Source: Gossypium raimondii (taxonomy: Eukaryota; Streptophyta; Magnoliopsida; Malvales; Malvaceae). Taken from it: a stretch of 64,000 nt of DNA. The notes under the pieces are model-generated. The model was not told the DNA's origin and did not search any database. It saw only the letters and a program-made list of their open reading frames with translations. This document shows, in pieces, positions 12,224 to 24,209 of this stretch (position 1 is the first letter of the stretch; each line of letters starts with the position of its first letter). Made by a program: the position numbers and the translations under genes. Location of the stretch: assembly GCF_025698545.1 (NCBI RefSeq), contig NC_068576.1, forward strand, positions 53,602,390 through 53,666,389, read 5' to 3'.

Positions 12224-12924
12224 CACGTAGTCCTTTAACTTAGCCACTGATACACTATCACTTTCCCTCTCTAATTTCTAAGGTAAAATGGTATACAGAT
12301 TTTAACAAACACCCAAAAAAACAAAAACTAACAGAGAAACAACAGATAGAGCAGAAAGAAAGAGAGAAAGAAGGTGTTTGGAAGTGTCAGGTGGAAACTA
12401 CAAAGGGTGGTTGTGGTAGGTACAAATCGAATATTTAAAGGGAAAGGTGCTTAATTTTGCATCTTTTATTTTTTCTTTATAAAGTTTATACATAAAATAT
12501 GTATTATATGAAAGTAGCTTTCTTAAAATAAAGATATGGTTCTCACGACAGTTTAGGAAATAAAAGATATTCTGTATAGCTTTTTATGTCATCACTTGCG
12601 GAAACAAGAAGCAAGCAAAATATAAGTGAACAAACCTGGTCAAAACTGTATGTATGTTATCCCCATTTCCTTGTTTTCGGAAGTGAATTTTTCAATCTGG
12701 ATTCTGAAAACAAACATCCTACACAAAATCTATCCCCCCTATCATTTCCCAATTATTAAATAACATTTCAATAATTTTCAGCCATTGACATATAATTTTA
12801 ATAATTTTCTCAGAACCTCGAACCCCAAACTTGAATCAAAACTCCTGAAGGGTTTCGGGTCAAGTTCAAATTTGGATTCAAGTTTGAGGTTCGAGCAATA
12901 GTGGAGCCAAAGGGTTGACAGTAG
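12224..12924. other. Upstream region of the remorin gene
   Basis: This is about 700 bp of AT-rich DNA with purine-rich 5'-UTR-like sequence just upstream of the remorin start (AGAGAAAGAAGG on the plus strand near 12,360). No clear core promoter element and no repeat were recognised. Confidence 0.35.
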
Positions 12925-13215
12925 AGGTGTCCATGGACCGAGTCAGATCCAACAAAAATTTAAGACATGTTTGTTAGGCCCCGAGCCTAGCCCGAATAAA
13001 AATGTTAAAACTCTGTGTTAATTGTTTTATATTATTTTTTATATAATTTTTTAAAAATATATAATACATTAAAATAAATATTTTCTAATAAATTGAAAAT
13101 AAATTAAAAAAATATATACTTAAATAACACTAAGATATGCACAATTTGACAAGCAAATGTCTTTAAAATAGTAACAAAATTAACAATAAAACAAAAGCTA
13201 TACAATATCCAATTA
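12925..13215. mobile_element. Truncated copy of the GC-rich-ended TIR element
   Basis: The left end AGAGGTGTCCATGGACCGAG matches the family's inverted-repeat start. The core (AATAACACTAAGATA, then CAAGCAAATGTCTTTAAAAT and ACAAAATTAACAATAAAA) matches the core of the copy at 6198-6873 (6478-6590). No right terminus is visible, so this is a one-ended remnant. Confidence 0.5.
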
Positions 13216-16200
13216 TAAAGATATAAACTATTGAAATCGTGAAATTATATTTTTATTATGGTAAAAATATACAATTTAATTTCACCCCTCCCAAAAAAAA
13301 TTTCCTGACCCCGCCATTGGGTTCAGGTTCAAAGTCAAGATTCAGGGTTCAAGGTAAAAAAATCACCAAAACTATGAGTTAATGACATGAAAAAATTACT
13401 GAAACATCATTAAATAATTGAAAAGTAACAATGAATATTGTGACGAGAATAATCCATAAAATAATTTCTTTAATTATTAGCTCTTTTTATTATTTAATTA
13501 TAAACCCCGTCCTTCTAATTTAATAGGTCATAATTTGTTTTTATTTTCATTTTCGTAAAGTGTAAATATCAAATTTTAATAAATTAAAACAAACGAATTA
13601 ATTCCCCAAAACTGAAATTTACTATTAAACTTATTAATTAATGGTAGGAAAGTTGTTATTAGTTCTTATGGTCCTTCACGATCACGATATGGGTAACAAA
13701 TATACAGCTGCTGAAAATGGACACTACATTGAAATATATGTCTATTTTATAATTTTATTTATGCCAACTATCCAAACACAGTTTTGGGGACAAGTAGCTT
13801 TATTGCCTTAATTTTTCTGTATAAATAACTAGTGTCCACTATTTTACGTTTCTATTAAATAAAATGTCCGCTTTTCCCTACCACTATACTATCATATCAT
13901 AAATTTAAAAATGAGGTAATTTGGATGTTTAATAAATTTATTTATTATATAATATATGAGACAAAATTTACAGCTATTTAAATATGATTAATTCGACTTT
14001 ACAATTTCCAACGCATTATAATTATATAACACAAATTCAATATGAAAAATAATCAAAATAAGAAATGATACAAAAATCATATAAATAATTATATTTTTTA
14101 AAATTGATAAAATATTTTTTTATGTATATATGACTTTGACTATTGACAAAAAGAATTAATACGAAATTACGTGTCACAAAAATAATGTATTCATTATGAG
14201 GCTGTGGGATCCAAATGTGACCATGCTCCAACACATAGGAGCAAATGTACAACAACGGCTTATGCTGCCTGAATCTCTCTTCTCCCCTTTGTGGCTTCTG
14301 TTAAGAAAATTTCCTCGAACCTTCGTCAACAAAAACAAACTTAACTTTGCACTGTAAATGTGTTTGTGTCAAAAATTTCACTAACAAATTTAGAAAAATA
14401 TTATGTTTTTTTTTAATGAAACATGTTAAAAAAATTTATTTAGAGATACATCCAAGTCCTTGTAGGAGCATTTCAAAAAGTTGAATACTATCATTATGAC
14501 TAACAGATGTTTTAGCTAGACTATTTGCCTTATTGTTTTGAGATCTGAAACATATTGAATCGAACATTGTGACAATTTAGTTAATTATGAATTAATTCTC
14601 CTAACTAAAGTGGAGTTCGACACCTTAGTAGCACTCTTTATAACGTTTGTATCGCCTCTAGGCTGTTTGAAAAGATTAATATTCTGTTAAATCTCTTATC
14701 AATAACAATCACCAAGCCTTCAAAGATGCCCTATATTTCAGCATTTAAAACTGAATAAATGCCCACCAGTTAGTTAAACCTAAAATCCAACAATTATATC
14801 TGTTATAAAGAATCTCCCGATCGAACCGGTTAAACCCTATTTAAATTATTAATTGATGAACATTTTATGGAAGTAGATTTGCTTCTTTATATAAATCTTT
14901 TGACAGCCGACTTGTCTGTCTCCATCTTTGGTCTAATAGATTAATTGTGGTAAAAAGTAATCCAAGTTTGCCTAAAATCTTTTAATTTCATTAAAACGTA
15001 GCTTCAAATTTTATGGTGTGATAGAGAGTTTGAACAATATTACCTGTGAGTTGGAGTTGTGACATTATTATCAATGCCCCTACTTCACTGCAAATTAGAA
15101 ATAGATGGACCTTAATGTCACTAGAAATTAGGGAAATAGTTATGACAATAATATTATTATATTACTAATTATTTCCTATTTTCTTTAATTTACTTACCAT
15201 TGAAATACGTCTAAAAATTTTCACTCCTTTTTATTTCCCTTCTCCTTGTTAACTTAAATATTGGAACACTTTTAGACTCTCACAAAACTACTAATCTCTG
15301 TTATATATATAATTATTCGAGTTTAACATGTTATATTTATTTTCTTAAATTAAATACAACTTAAAAAACATACCTAACAAAATCTCAACTCTACTTTTTA
15401 ATTAAAAAATTTAGTGAATTTTCATTACCAAATTTTATAAATGCAGAATTTATATTAATTTTTTGATAAATTAATAAATATAAGTACCGGATATAATTTA
15501 GATTGTTTAATAAAGGTAAATATTGATTTTGAAAATATTATTTACTTTTTAATTTTAATCTTATTAATATAATATTTTATATTTTTGAATAATTTTGGAT
15601 GAAAGATAAATATGTTAATTTTAATATCTTTTTTTTAAAAATTGTTTTAATTTTTAATAAAATAAAATCAACATAATATTTTCTATGTTAAGTGATAAGT
15701 AGTTATCTATCTACTTATCTTATTCAACACTTTTTGTTAAAATTTTTATATTAAGTAAAAAATTAAAATGACTATCAAACGCATTTAAAATATGAAATGT
15801 TGAAAATTTTCACTTTCAATGAAATGAAAATTTTCAATGGTTTATCAAACACATCCTTAATAATTGCAATGACAAAGCTGAAAAAATTTGGGCTAAAATT
15901 ATATTATAAATTTGTAAAAGGTTAGAATATAATTTTATTTTTGTATTAATTTAAATAAATTTCCAAAATGATGAAAATATAATTAACCATGTTTGAAAGG
16001 ATAAAATTAATTATATTCTTTTGAAAATTATATTAAATTAAAATTTTCTAATTTTAAAAACCAAACACCAAACTTACAACTTCTTACCAAGGTTTCGAAC
16101 TTATAAAAAATAATTTATAAAAATTAAATATGATTTTAGTTAAAATAGTAAAATTGAAGTAAAGAAAATTTTCGGATATATATATTTTAAATTTATAAAA

Positions 16201-16869
16201 ATAAAAATATATAAATACTTTCAAAATAATATATAATTAAAATTTTTAAACAATCACATTATAAATTTTGATCATATTTGATTTATTTGACATAATGTCG
16301 AGAAGCGCTCATAAATCCATTCAACTCATAAATAGGAGATAATATAGTTTAACGTACTCGAACCCACATCTTCTTGCATTGATAATAATATTGATGTTAA
16401 TTGAACTAAAATATTATTATTACGGTTGTTTTTGGGTTAAGTGTAGGACTTTATGGTTTTGGATGATTGTAAAGGTTATTATTTTATTATCCTAAAGAAA
16501 TCAAAGAAACCGACCACGGAATGCATCTGACTTATAGATTTGATACAAATGTAGTAGGATAATATCTCACATAACTAAATAAATATTAAAAAAATATTTG
16601 TCAAATTTAATATTAGTGGAAACCAGAAAAATTAATAGATAAAACAAGCAGGGCGTAGGCACACCGCCATTTGGCACCTTTATCTCTCGTTGGTCAAACC
16701 GAATCTCAATCAAACAATTAAATAAAACAAAAATTAAGATATATGGGATTAATCCATACGTCCAAAGATTTCAATCGGTAAATGTATTTGAACAACTACG
16801 AAAATTCATGAACGTGCATCGTGTGTGAAGAAAACGTAACAATGCATTTATCTAGTGTGCGCGAGAATC
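13216..16869. other. Gene-free AT-rich stretch
   Basis: About 3.6 kb has no open frame resembling a protein and no complete transposon that I can define. 13,225-13,320 ends CTGACCCCGCCATTGG, which resembles the tail of the dispersed repeat at 16,870. 16,295-16,400 (CGAACCCACATCTTCTTGCA) resembles an inverted fragment of the SINE-like sequence at 22,880. Confidence 0.4.
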
Positions 16870-17115
16870 AGAAATTTTGTTTACGAAATAGAAATTAAAT
16901 TGTAATTTTTATAATAGTAAAAATAAGATATTATTATTTTAATAATTTAGATTTTTATAAATTTTAAAGAATTAAATCAAATTTTTATCATTTTTATAGG
17001 GTAAAGTGTAATTTTACTTTTATTAATTTAAAATTTTAAAGAGTCTAAATAAAAAAAATTTCATTTTAGGAGAGGTCGAGGCCCTGCCAACCCCTAGCTA
17101 TGCCCTTGGGTGAAA
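16870..17115. repeat. Dispersed repeat, family also at 44,760 and 51,085
   Basis: The sequence GAATTAAATCAAATTTTTAT followed by CATTTTTATAGGGTAAAGTG and ending near GAGGCCCTGCCAACCCCTAG recurs in diverged form at 44,760-45,000 (ending CGGCTACGCCCCTGC) and 51,085-51,300 (ending TGCAGCCCTCTCACCC). All three share a C-rich tail after an AT-rich body. The class is unknown; it could be an LTR fragment. Confidence 0.45.
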
Positions 17116-18069
17116 GGGGAAAAATTTTATGTTATGATGGAATTTAAATTATAATTTTTTGGAAGGTTAAAATATATTTTTTATCATATTTTTAATGAAG
17201 TATAATTGTTGTATTTTAGATTTGTTCAAAATTCAGGTTATTAGTCTGAGCTTAAAAGCTAGTTCGACATTTAAGAAGTTTAAGTAAAAATATTGGTTTG
17301 ATATTTGATTTTGGGCAAAAAAAAAAGAAGATAAGTCCATTTAGAACATAAACTACACTTATGTTTCAATATTCAAAACTCAATCCAACTCACTTAAAAA
17401 TAATCAAAATCTTCCTCTTTCTTCAAGATAATATATATAAGGGTAAAACTACTTATCCTTCAAATTTAGTGCAAAATACACTTCACACTATGATTTCAAG
17501 AACACCCCTTGTAAGGTTTGAAGAAATCTCCTAAAGTTGTTTGAAATTTATTTATTAAATTTTAAATAAAAATATAATCCTATCTCAATTGAGAGAAGAT
17601 AATTGTGTGTAAATACACTTGATAAAAAAATAGTGTATGTTGTGCAACAAGGAGTTTGTATGGTTCCTTTATAAGAATTTGAAAGGATGCATCTTGTTGT
17701 TTTACCAACAAAATGGAAAAGACATGTTTGTGTGAGGTTAGAAGAGGAAATGGTGCATCATAATTTGCAAGCAAGTGGTAGTGTATATGCCCTTAGATTC
17801 TATAAAGGGAAATGGCTCAAATCTTACCAAGTGCTTGAAACTCACTTTCTTTTGGTAGGTGACTGTGCGCCTCGTGTGACTTAGTTACAGTTGATCCAAC
17901 GAGGCATTCCCGTTCTATGAACTCTGCCTCCGGCTCGAATTTTCTACAGGGTTAGGGGATAAAACCTCAGTTCATCTCGAGGGTAATACCGATTCATTAA
18001 GGCGTTCATCAACTTTAGACGGATGACACATTGAAGACTTCTTTGAAAAGTGTTGATCTCCCTCAACAA
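17116..18069. other. Unassigned sequence with a 65-codon frame
   Basis: A plus-strand frame at 17,687-17,884 encodes a 65-residue Lys/His/Trp-containing peptide with no family I recognise. 17,880-18,060 is less AT-rich than its surroundings (CGAGGCATTCCCGTTCTATG) and may be transposon-derived. Neither is supported as a gene. Confidence 0.3.
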
Positions 18070-18470
18070 GGTTAAATTCTATTATTAATCCCTGCACTAT
18101 GTGTAAGTTATGAATTTTTAGTCTCTATATTTTAATTTGGTCATTTTCAGTCCCTATATTTTTAAAAATTTGAAATTTTAGTCCTTACCAAAAGCTAGTT
18201 GTTAATTCATTAAGTTTTGTTATTTTCAAAATCATATGCGACAAATACATTATCACATGTATAATATCATATCGACTTTATATTTCCACACATTGCTTAT
18301 AAAAAAGCCAATAAATGGATTAAACATATGACATTTGTGTCAAGACTAAAATTCAAATTTCAAAAAGTATAGGGACTAAAATGATCAAATTGAAAAACAT
18401 GAATTAAATTTACAACTTTATCAAATTTACAACTTTACCCATAGTATAGAATTAATAATAAAATTTAACC
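18070..18470. mobile_element. Foldback MITE-like element
   Basis: The left end GGTTAAATTCTATTATTAAT and the right end (inverse of ATTAATAATAAAATTTAACC) form a terminal inverted repeat. Similarity continues inward for roughly 100 bp on each side: TCCCTATATTTTTAAA versus TTCAAAAAGTATAGGGA. The same ends occur on the element at 23,689. I see no clean target duplication at this copy, so it is old or has altered flanks. There is no coding capacity. Confidence 0.65.
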
Positions 18471-20984
18471 AAATAAATTTAACTATTGTTATCATTTGGA
18501 TTAGGACTAAAGTTTTAAAATTCAATAAATACATGAATTAAATTTGTCCAAATTAAAATATAAATAGTAAATCTATTACTAAATAACGGATTAATAACAA
18601 AATTTGAGCATGGAAGCTTGCATTCATGTAAAACAATCACTCCCTGGAGAACCACTTTTCTCTTTAAAACAAACAGAAACTGTAACAGGGAAATAACCCG
18701 GGGGGGGGGGGGCAGCTGAAAAAGTTTGTGATAAAAGCCAATATAGGCTCCATCAAATTTTCAGTTCACTTAATAATTGTCCAAACGCAAGCCATTGTCA
18801 CTTGGTCTTTCTTTTCCAAGCGTTAACACCCCTAGCAGCTACTGTAAAAAACATGGCGTTCAATTACGGGGATTAAGTGAAATGATAAAAATTTTTCCTA
18901 TCTTAACTAGTAATTGAGAGTTTAATCTTCGTCTTAAGTGTTGAGTAGCTTTAAAACTCGTGACTAATGTTTATTCTCTTAATAGACTTATATAACGCAA
19001 AAAAAATTAATCATTGAACGCACTTCAATAAATTCCTTCAAAAACTAAAAAGAAAAAAAAACATATGTTGGTGGACTGGATTCCCTTCTCCCATAAATAT
19101 AGTATTCAAAAAAATTCTCTGCACTTTGCATTCACCAAAGTTTCTTCAAACCATAATTTTAGGCAATCCATACGATTTCGGGTATATTAATTATAAAATG
19201 ATATGTTTATTATTCCCAATGAGTATGTAATAGGAAGAAGAACCGGAAAAAGAAAATAAAGCAACCGGCATTGGTGGGAACATGACTCCATATATGGTGG
19301 CGGAGGCAAGCAAGAAAACGGAAAAAAGGTGAAAAAGTTATGGCTGCCACCGGCCCGCCGCCATTTCGACAAGACAACAATGAGTTGTTGGTCGCTGGTG
19401 GGATTAGTGAAACCGTAGTTCTCAGTTGCTTGTCAGCCTAATTTGATGATGCCCAATTTTGAGGTAAAAGTAAAACGTATGGTTAAGTTGTTTGTAACGT
19501 GTTTTAATTAGAATTAATCACCTTTTTTTCTTTTCTTTTTTCGATGTAATATTTCAGAGCAATATTAAATCTCATATTAATAGAACATAAGTAGAGAATC
19601 AGTTTTCTTTTCGTTGATATGAGTTGGGCCAATTCGTTGAATTTGTAATTTATAGGGATTTGGGTTGAATAAAAGTTAAATGGGCTCAATAGTGATATCA
19701 CCGCTGAACAAAGTCCAATTTAAATGGATCGACTTTTAAGAGGATTCACCTTTTTAGAAATTTCAAATAGGTGTAGTAATGGAGTCCTAAACATAATCCA
19801 TATGTAAATGTATATGCTAATAAGTGTATATGTATAAAAAAATTTATGATCAAAGAACAAGGTGGAGAGATACGGCGGTTCACACAGTGGTGAGGTGTTG
19901 AAAGATACTAGATGAAAAGATAGAGAAGTATATAACATGAAAGAAAAAAAAGACAACGGTCTCTATCAAAGCTAAGGAGGCGTATATAGGGAAGAATTGT
20001 CACTCCTTGGCATTACAGCTTAGCACATGTTCACATTGGTCTCGTCATGGTTTGTCTCTTAAGGAACATGGTAGTGCTACTAGATAGGTCAGGATGTGAT
20101 TAAAGTGAATCTAGTGAGATCCCACATGGGCCTTATATATACTTTATATAAAAGAGTATTCAACACTTGTCTATAACGAGGTAAATCATAAATGTATCAT
20201 GTGTTCAGCAATGCATATGTCTACAAAAATCACAGTAATTATTAAGTATTTGTCAAAATCATCTAGCTTAATTTTTTTTTAAATAAAAATAATTAATCTT
20301 ATTTTGAGAACATAGACATAAAATGTATGGAACGAAATTAAATGAGGATACAAATGGAGCAAAACAAGCCCTGTGGAAATATTGTATTAAAAAGATGTAT
20401 GGGACCGATTAAGCTCTAAAGAAATATCGACCACCTTCACGTGAGTGACCACCCTTCTACATCTATGGTCTCTCATGTATGCACTTATTAGGCTCATCAT
20501 GATTTCACCCCTTTTCTAACTTGTTACTCTTTTTTTCTAGTTATCGTCTCCAATTTTATCACACTTTCTGCTTTTAATTTCGCTGTGCTCTCATATGCTA
20601 AAGAAGAAGAAAAAAAAGCAAAAGCGAAAATCTCCTGCGAGAAAGAAAAAAAAGATAAAGTGTGTTCACGTGAATAAAAAGACAAGAAAAAAAAAACTAT
20701 GAGAAATATTTGATAGTAAAACTATAGATTGATGGGATTTTAGAAATATGTATCCCACAACTATTAACCCAAGATTTCAATAATGTGTGATAGACTAGTT
20801 ATTTTAATCTAATTGAGAAGTTATTGTTTTTTATTTTATTTTATCCCATCACATGAGAAAAGAATTGAAGTAATAGGAGGTTTATGAAATGATTTTATAA
20901 AATTATTGATAAAAACTTCTATTTATAGAAGTAATTGTCATCTTGAATGGCTCTAAACTCAATAGGAGAGGACTTTATAGTATG
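18471..20984. other. Gene-free stretch with a G13-like run
   Basis: No supported gene. A run of about 13 G occurs near 18,700-18,712, a likely length-error site. 19,975-20,170 includes a stretch of ordinary base composition (GAGATCCCACATGGGCC) that may be repeat-derived. Short frames around 19,200-19,950 look accidental. Confidence 0.35.
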
Positions 20985-22135
20985 GGAGCTGTCCGAGTCT
21001 GGTTCCTTTGCGCTTGCCAGTACTTACTCACTAGCCTATAAGAGGATTCGGGTCACCCCTTGCATAAGTAGTAACCTTTGGACTTCTATCTAGAAAGTTA
21101 AACTACCTCCTAAATTAAAATTATTTCTCTAGAAGTGTGGTAATAAAGCTCTCCCTACAAATCATTTCTTAGCCCGGAGCGGTTGCGCTATCATCGATCG
21201 ATATTCCTTTTACTCTTTGGATCAAGAAAATATCTATCACTTACTCCAAGATTGCCCTTTCACAGTTGCATTATAGGAGTCTATCTGTCACTAGGTCCAA
21301 TACACCCCTCCACATCTTGACCGTCGGGAAGATTGGCTTCAGGATAACATTTCATCTAAAACGTGGGCTTGATCTCCTCAAATTCCTTGGTTTGTTTCTC
21401 TATGGGGGCTATGGTTATGTTAGAATGCCTTAATCTTTAATCAATATAGGCATGTTGCTAGGTTTGTTCAGGGGGTCCTTATACCTGCGAGTTCTCTGCC
21501 CTCCTCCCCTCAAAAACAGTGAGGACTCTCTGATTTCATCCTTGTATCCTGGAGGCCCCCTCATGTAGGATGGTTCAAAATTAACACAGATGGCTTTTCT
21601 CTGGGTAATCTAGGGAAAGTTGGTGTTGGTTTTCTTATTCAGGATCATTTAGGTAATTGGGTGATTGGTGCCTACTGACATATTCCAAGAACTACCAACG
21701 TTGAAGCAGAGCTTTGGGCCTTGCGTGATGGACCGAATCTTGCTCGTGACCATAATATTTTAAACATTGAGATTGAAGTAGATGCAACTTTTGTGCTTTA
21801 TTTTATGCAGAACTCTACTAATTGAAATTTTGTGTCATCTCCTTTGATTGATGAATGCAGGACGCTTCTCCGTTCTATGAGTTCTAGGCATTGGAGACAT
21901 ATCTTTTTGGAAGGGAACAAGTGTATGGATGCTTTAGCTCGTTTGGGTAGTAATTTTTAGTCTTCTTTGTCTTTAGATGAACTCTCTCCTTTTAGTTTGT
22001 TTTATGTTTGTTCTTATCCCTGATTGTTTACATCACCTCCTTTTAGATGATGCTCAGGGGTAGTTATGTATCGAACCTTATGCTAGTGTTTTATTAATAA
22101 ATCATGTTCCTTTTCCAACAACAACAACAAAAAAA
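20985..22135 (+). mobile_element. Decayed 3' end of an L1-type LINE (zinc-binding RT tail plus RNase H)
   Basis: Read in shifting plus-strand frames, 20,985-21,960 encodes the C-terminal part of a plant non-LTR reverse transcriptase. First comes a zf-RVT-like region: WKVKLPPKLKLFLWKCGNKA, then LQDCPF. Then an RNase H-like domain: PPHVGWFKINTDGFSLGN, NVEAELWALRDG, then IEIEVDA and MDALARLGSNF before a TAG. Several in-frame stops and shifts make it inactive. After the coding end there is about 175 bp of 3' UTR closing in an A-rich tail (AACAACAACAACAAAAAAAG, near 22,115-22,135). The upstream RT and endonuclease regions are absent, as expected of 5'-truncated insertion. I could not find flanking target duplications by eye. 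Confidence 0.8.
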
Positions 22136-22879
22136 GATAGCTACATTTAAAATAGGAATTCAAATAGTTAATTTAAAAATAAGATTAAACAATAATTCAA
22201 AACTAGGATAATGATAATAACAAATTTATTTGAATATTTCAAATCTTAAGACTATATTTTTAGTTTCTTGCAAGATTAGTGGTTAGAGTAGTAATTTTGA
22301 ATTGATGATGACAAAAACTTGCGGACAACTAATGGAAACGATGGATTGATGATAACAAAAAAATGCAAACAATCCATGGGAAAAAAATGTGGATTTTGTC
22401 GCTAAGAGCAATGTAATGGCATGCTCTTATTTTGAGTTACAAGAGTGAAGAAATGAATCAAGAATATTGTAATTTTGAAGACTATGCGGATTGTAACAGA
22501 GTATTATGAGTTATAAAGTTGTGGTTCGATATAGCCAAGATATGGTTTAATATCAATTAGGCAAGACCCCTTAAACTACTATCAAGATAGTCAAGTACGA
22601 ACCTTATCACTTTAAACTAGTATATATGAGTTGATTGGGGTCGGTGATACAAGAAATCGATTGACCTTGATGAACAAAAATTGACATAATTTTTGGCAAA
22701 ACAGATAAATTATTAGAGTAAGGTCAAAGACATGCTTGATTGAGCAAAGGGATAAGAAAACTTTTGTACTTGTAAAAGAAAAAACCTTGCATTTTGACTT
22801 AAAAACCACGAGACTAATTAATTAAGTTAACACTTCAATTATGAGCCCATCAACCACAAGTAAATTATTTTTAGTTCCC
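22136..22879. other. AT-rich stretch between LINE and SINE-like copy
   Basis: About 740 bp without a recognisable gene or repeat end. Confidence 0.35.
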
Positions 22880-23070
22880 CGATTGAATCTTAATTCGATT
22901 GGTATGGGCATTGTTGTCTATGCAGGAGGACGTGAATTCGAATGTGCTGAAGCACATTATACTCCAATTTATGAGTTAGAGAGGGGTTATGGATAGTTTT
23001 AGGCCTTGTGTCAAATAGAGCAGATATGATTAGAACCTATAATGAGATTATTCAAAAAAAAAATTTCTAA
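22880..23070 (+). mobile_element. tRNA-derived SINE-like sequence
   Basis: The segment begins GATTGAATCTTAATTCGATT and has an A-box-like TTGGTATGGGC. About 35 bp further on is a B-box-like GTGAATTCGAATGTG, the spacing of a Pol III internal promoter. It ends in an A-run after GAGATTATTC. A diverged copy lies at 26,460-26,580 (GGATTCGAATGCG, then CCTATAATAAAATTGTT), and inverted fragments near 16,300-16,400 and 43,240-43,310. The SINE assignment is inference from box layout and A-tail. Confidence 0.5.
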
Positions 23071-23189
23071 GTTTTTACAAATACAAAACTCATACTAAAT
23101 TTAATGAAATTTCTACAAGCCCGTTTAATTTTAATACTTCATATATATCAAATAATGATACTCTCAAAATCGATAAAAATACTTACAGT

Positions 23190-23585
23190 TAGGGGTGTGC
23201 AACTTTCGAGTAAAACCGAATTAGTTCGGTTAATCGGTCAGTTGACCGAATTAATTCGTTCAGGGGTCGGTTAATAATTTTTTGGAAGTTCGGCTAATGA
23301 TTAATTAGATTTGAAATCAGTTAATTAACCAAATTAACCGAAAATTTATATTTTTATATACATTTTACATATATTAAATTCAGCTAATTCAGTTAATTTG
23401 GTTAATTCGGTTAATTTTTTACATGTTTTATACTTGTTTTAACCAAAAAACATATGAATTTCAGTTAATTCGATTAACCGACCGAATTAACCGAAATAGT
23501 TTGACTCAGTTAACGATTAAGGGTTTAAAAGGGTTGGTTAATTTCTATTAATGGTAGTTTGGGTCGGTTAATAGATTAAACACCC
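23190..23585. mobile_element. Non-autonomous DNA transposon with 11-bp target duplication
   Basis: The ends TAGGGGTGTGC and AAACACCC are inverted. The flanks are perfect direct repeats ATACTTACAGT (23,179-23,189 and 23,586-23,596). The body is built of variants of GGTTAATTCGGTTAA and ACCGAATTAACCGAA, giving heavy internal palindromy. The length is 396 bp with no coding capacity. A target duplication of 9-11 bp points to the Mutator-like superfamily. Confidence 0.75.
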
Positions 23586-23688
23586 ATACTTACAGTAATT
23601 AAAAATTAATAAAAATATATCTTTGTTTATCCAAATTCATTTCTAAATTTAAAGGTTGTGTTTAGGCTCTCCTAAATATTAAATAAAG

Positions 23689-24209
23689 GTCAAAATTTTC
23701 TATTAGACTTGTACTTTGCATAAATTATAGATTTAATATTTTTATTTTAATTTGGTCATTTTCAATTCTTTTACTTTTAGAATTAGAAAATTTTAGTCTT
23801 AATCAAATGATAGTTATTAAATTCATTAAGTTAAGTTTTGTTATTTTTAAATTTTGACGTGTCAAACATATTTTCGCATGTATAATGCTATGTTTGTATT
23901 GTTATTTTCACATATTATTGACAAAAAATCAGTTAATAGATTTAACGATTGTAGTTTGTATTAAGACCGAAATTTTGAGATTTTAAAAATATAGCCACTA
24001 AGAATGATCCAATTGGTGAACATGAACCAAATCTATAACTTCACACGTAATATGAGACTAATGACATAATTTAACCAAACAAATTTAGTTGTGTTAGGAC
24101 TAAAATTTCAAAATTCGAAATGTATAGAGACTAAAATTGATCAGATTAAAGTACATGTACTAAATATACAACTTACACAAAGTATAGGGTCTAATAGCAA
24201 AATTTAACC
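23689..24209. mobile_element. MITE with 9-bp target duplication, related to 18,070 copy
   Basis: Left end GGTCAAAATTTTCTATTAGA; right end inverse TCTAATAGCAAAATTTAACC. Perfect flanking direct repeats TTAAATAAA occupy 23,680-23,688 and 24,210-24,218. The arms contain TTTTAATTTGGTCATTTTCA and its diverged inverse. The length is 521 bp with no coding capacity. The 9-bp duplication suggests a Mutator-type origin. Confidence 0.78.
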
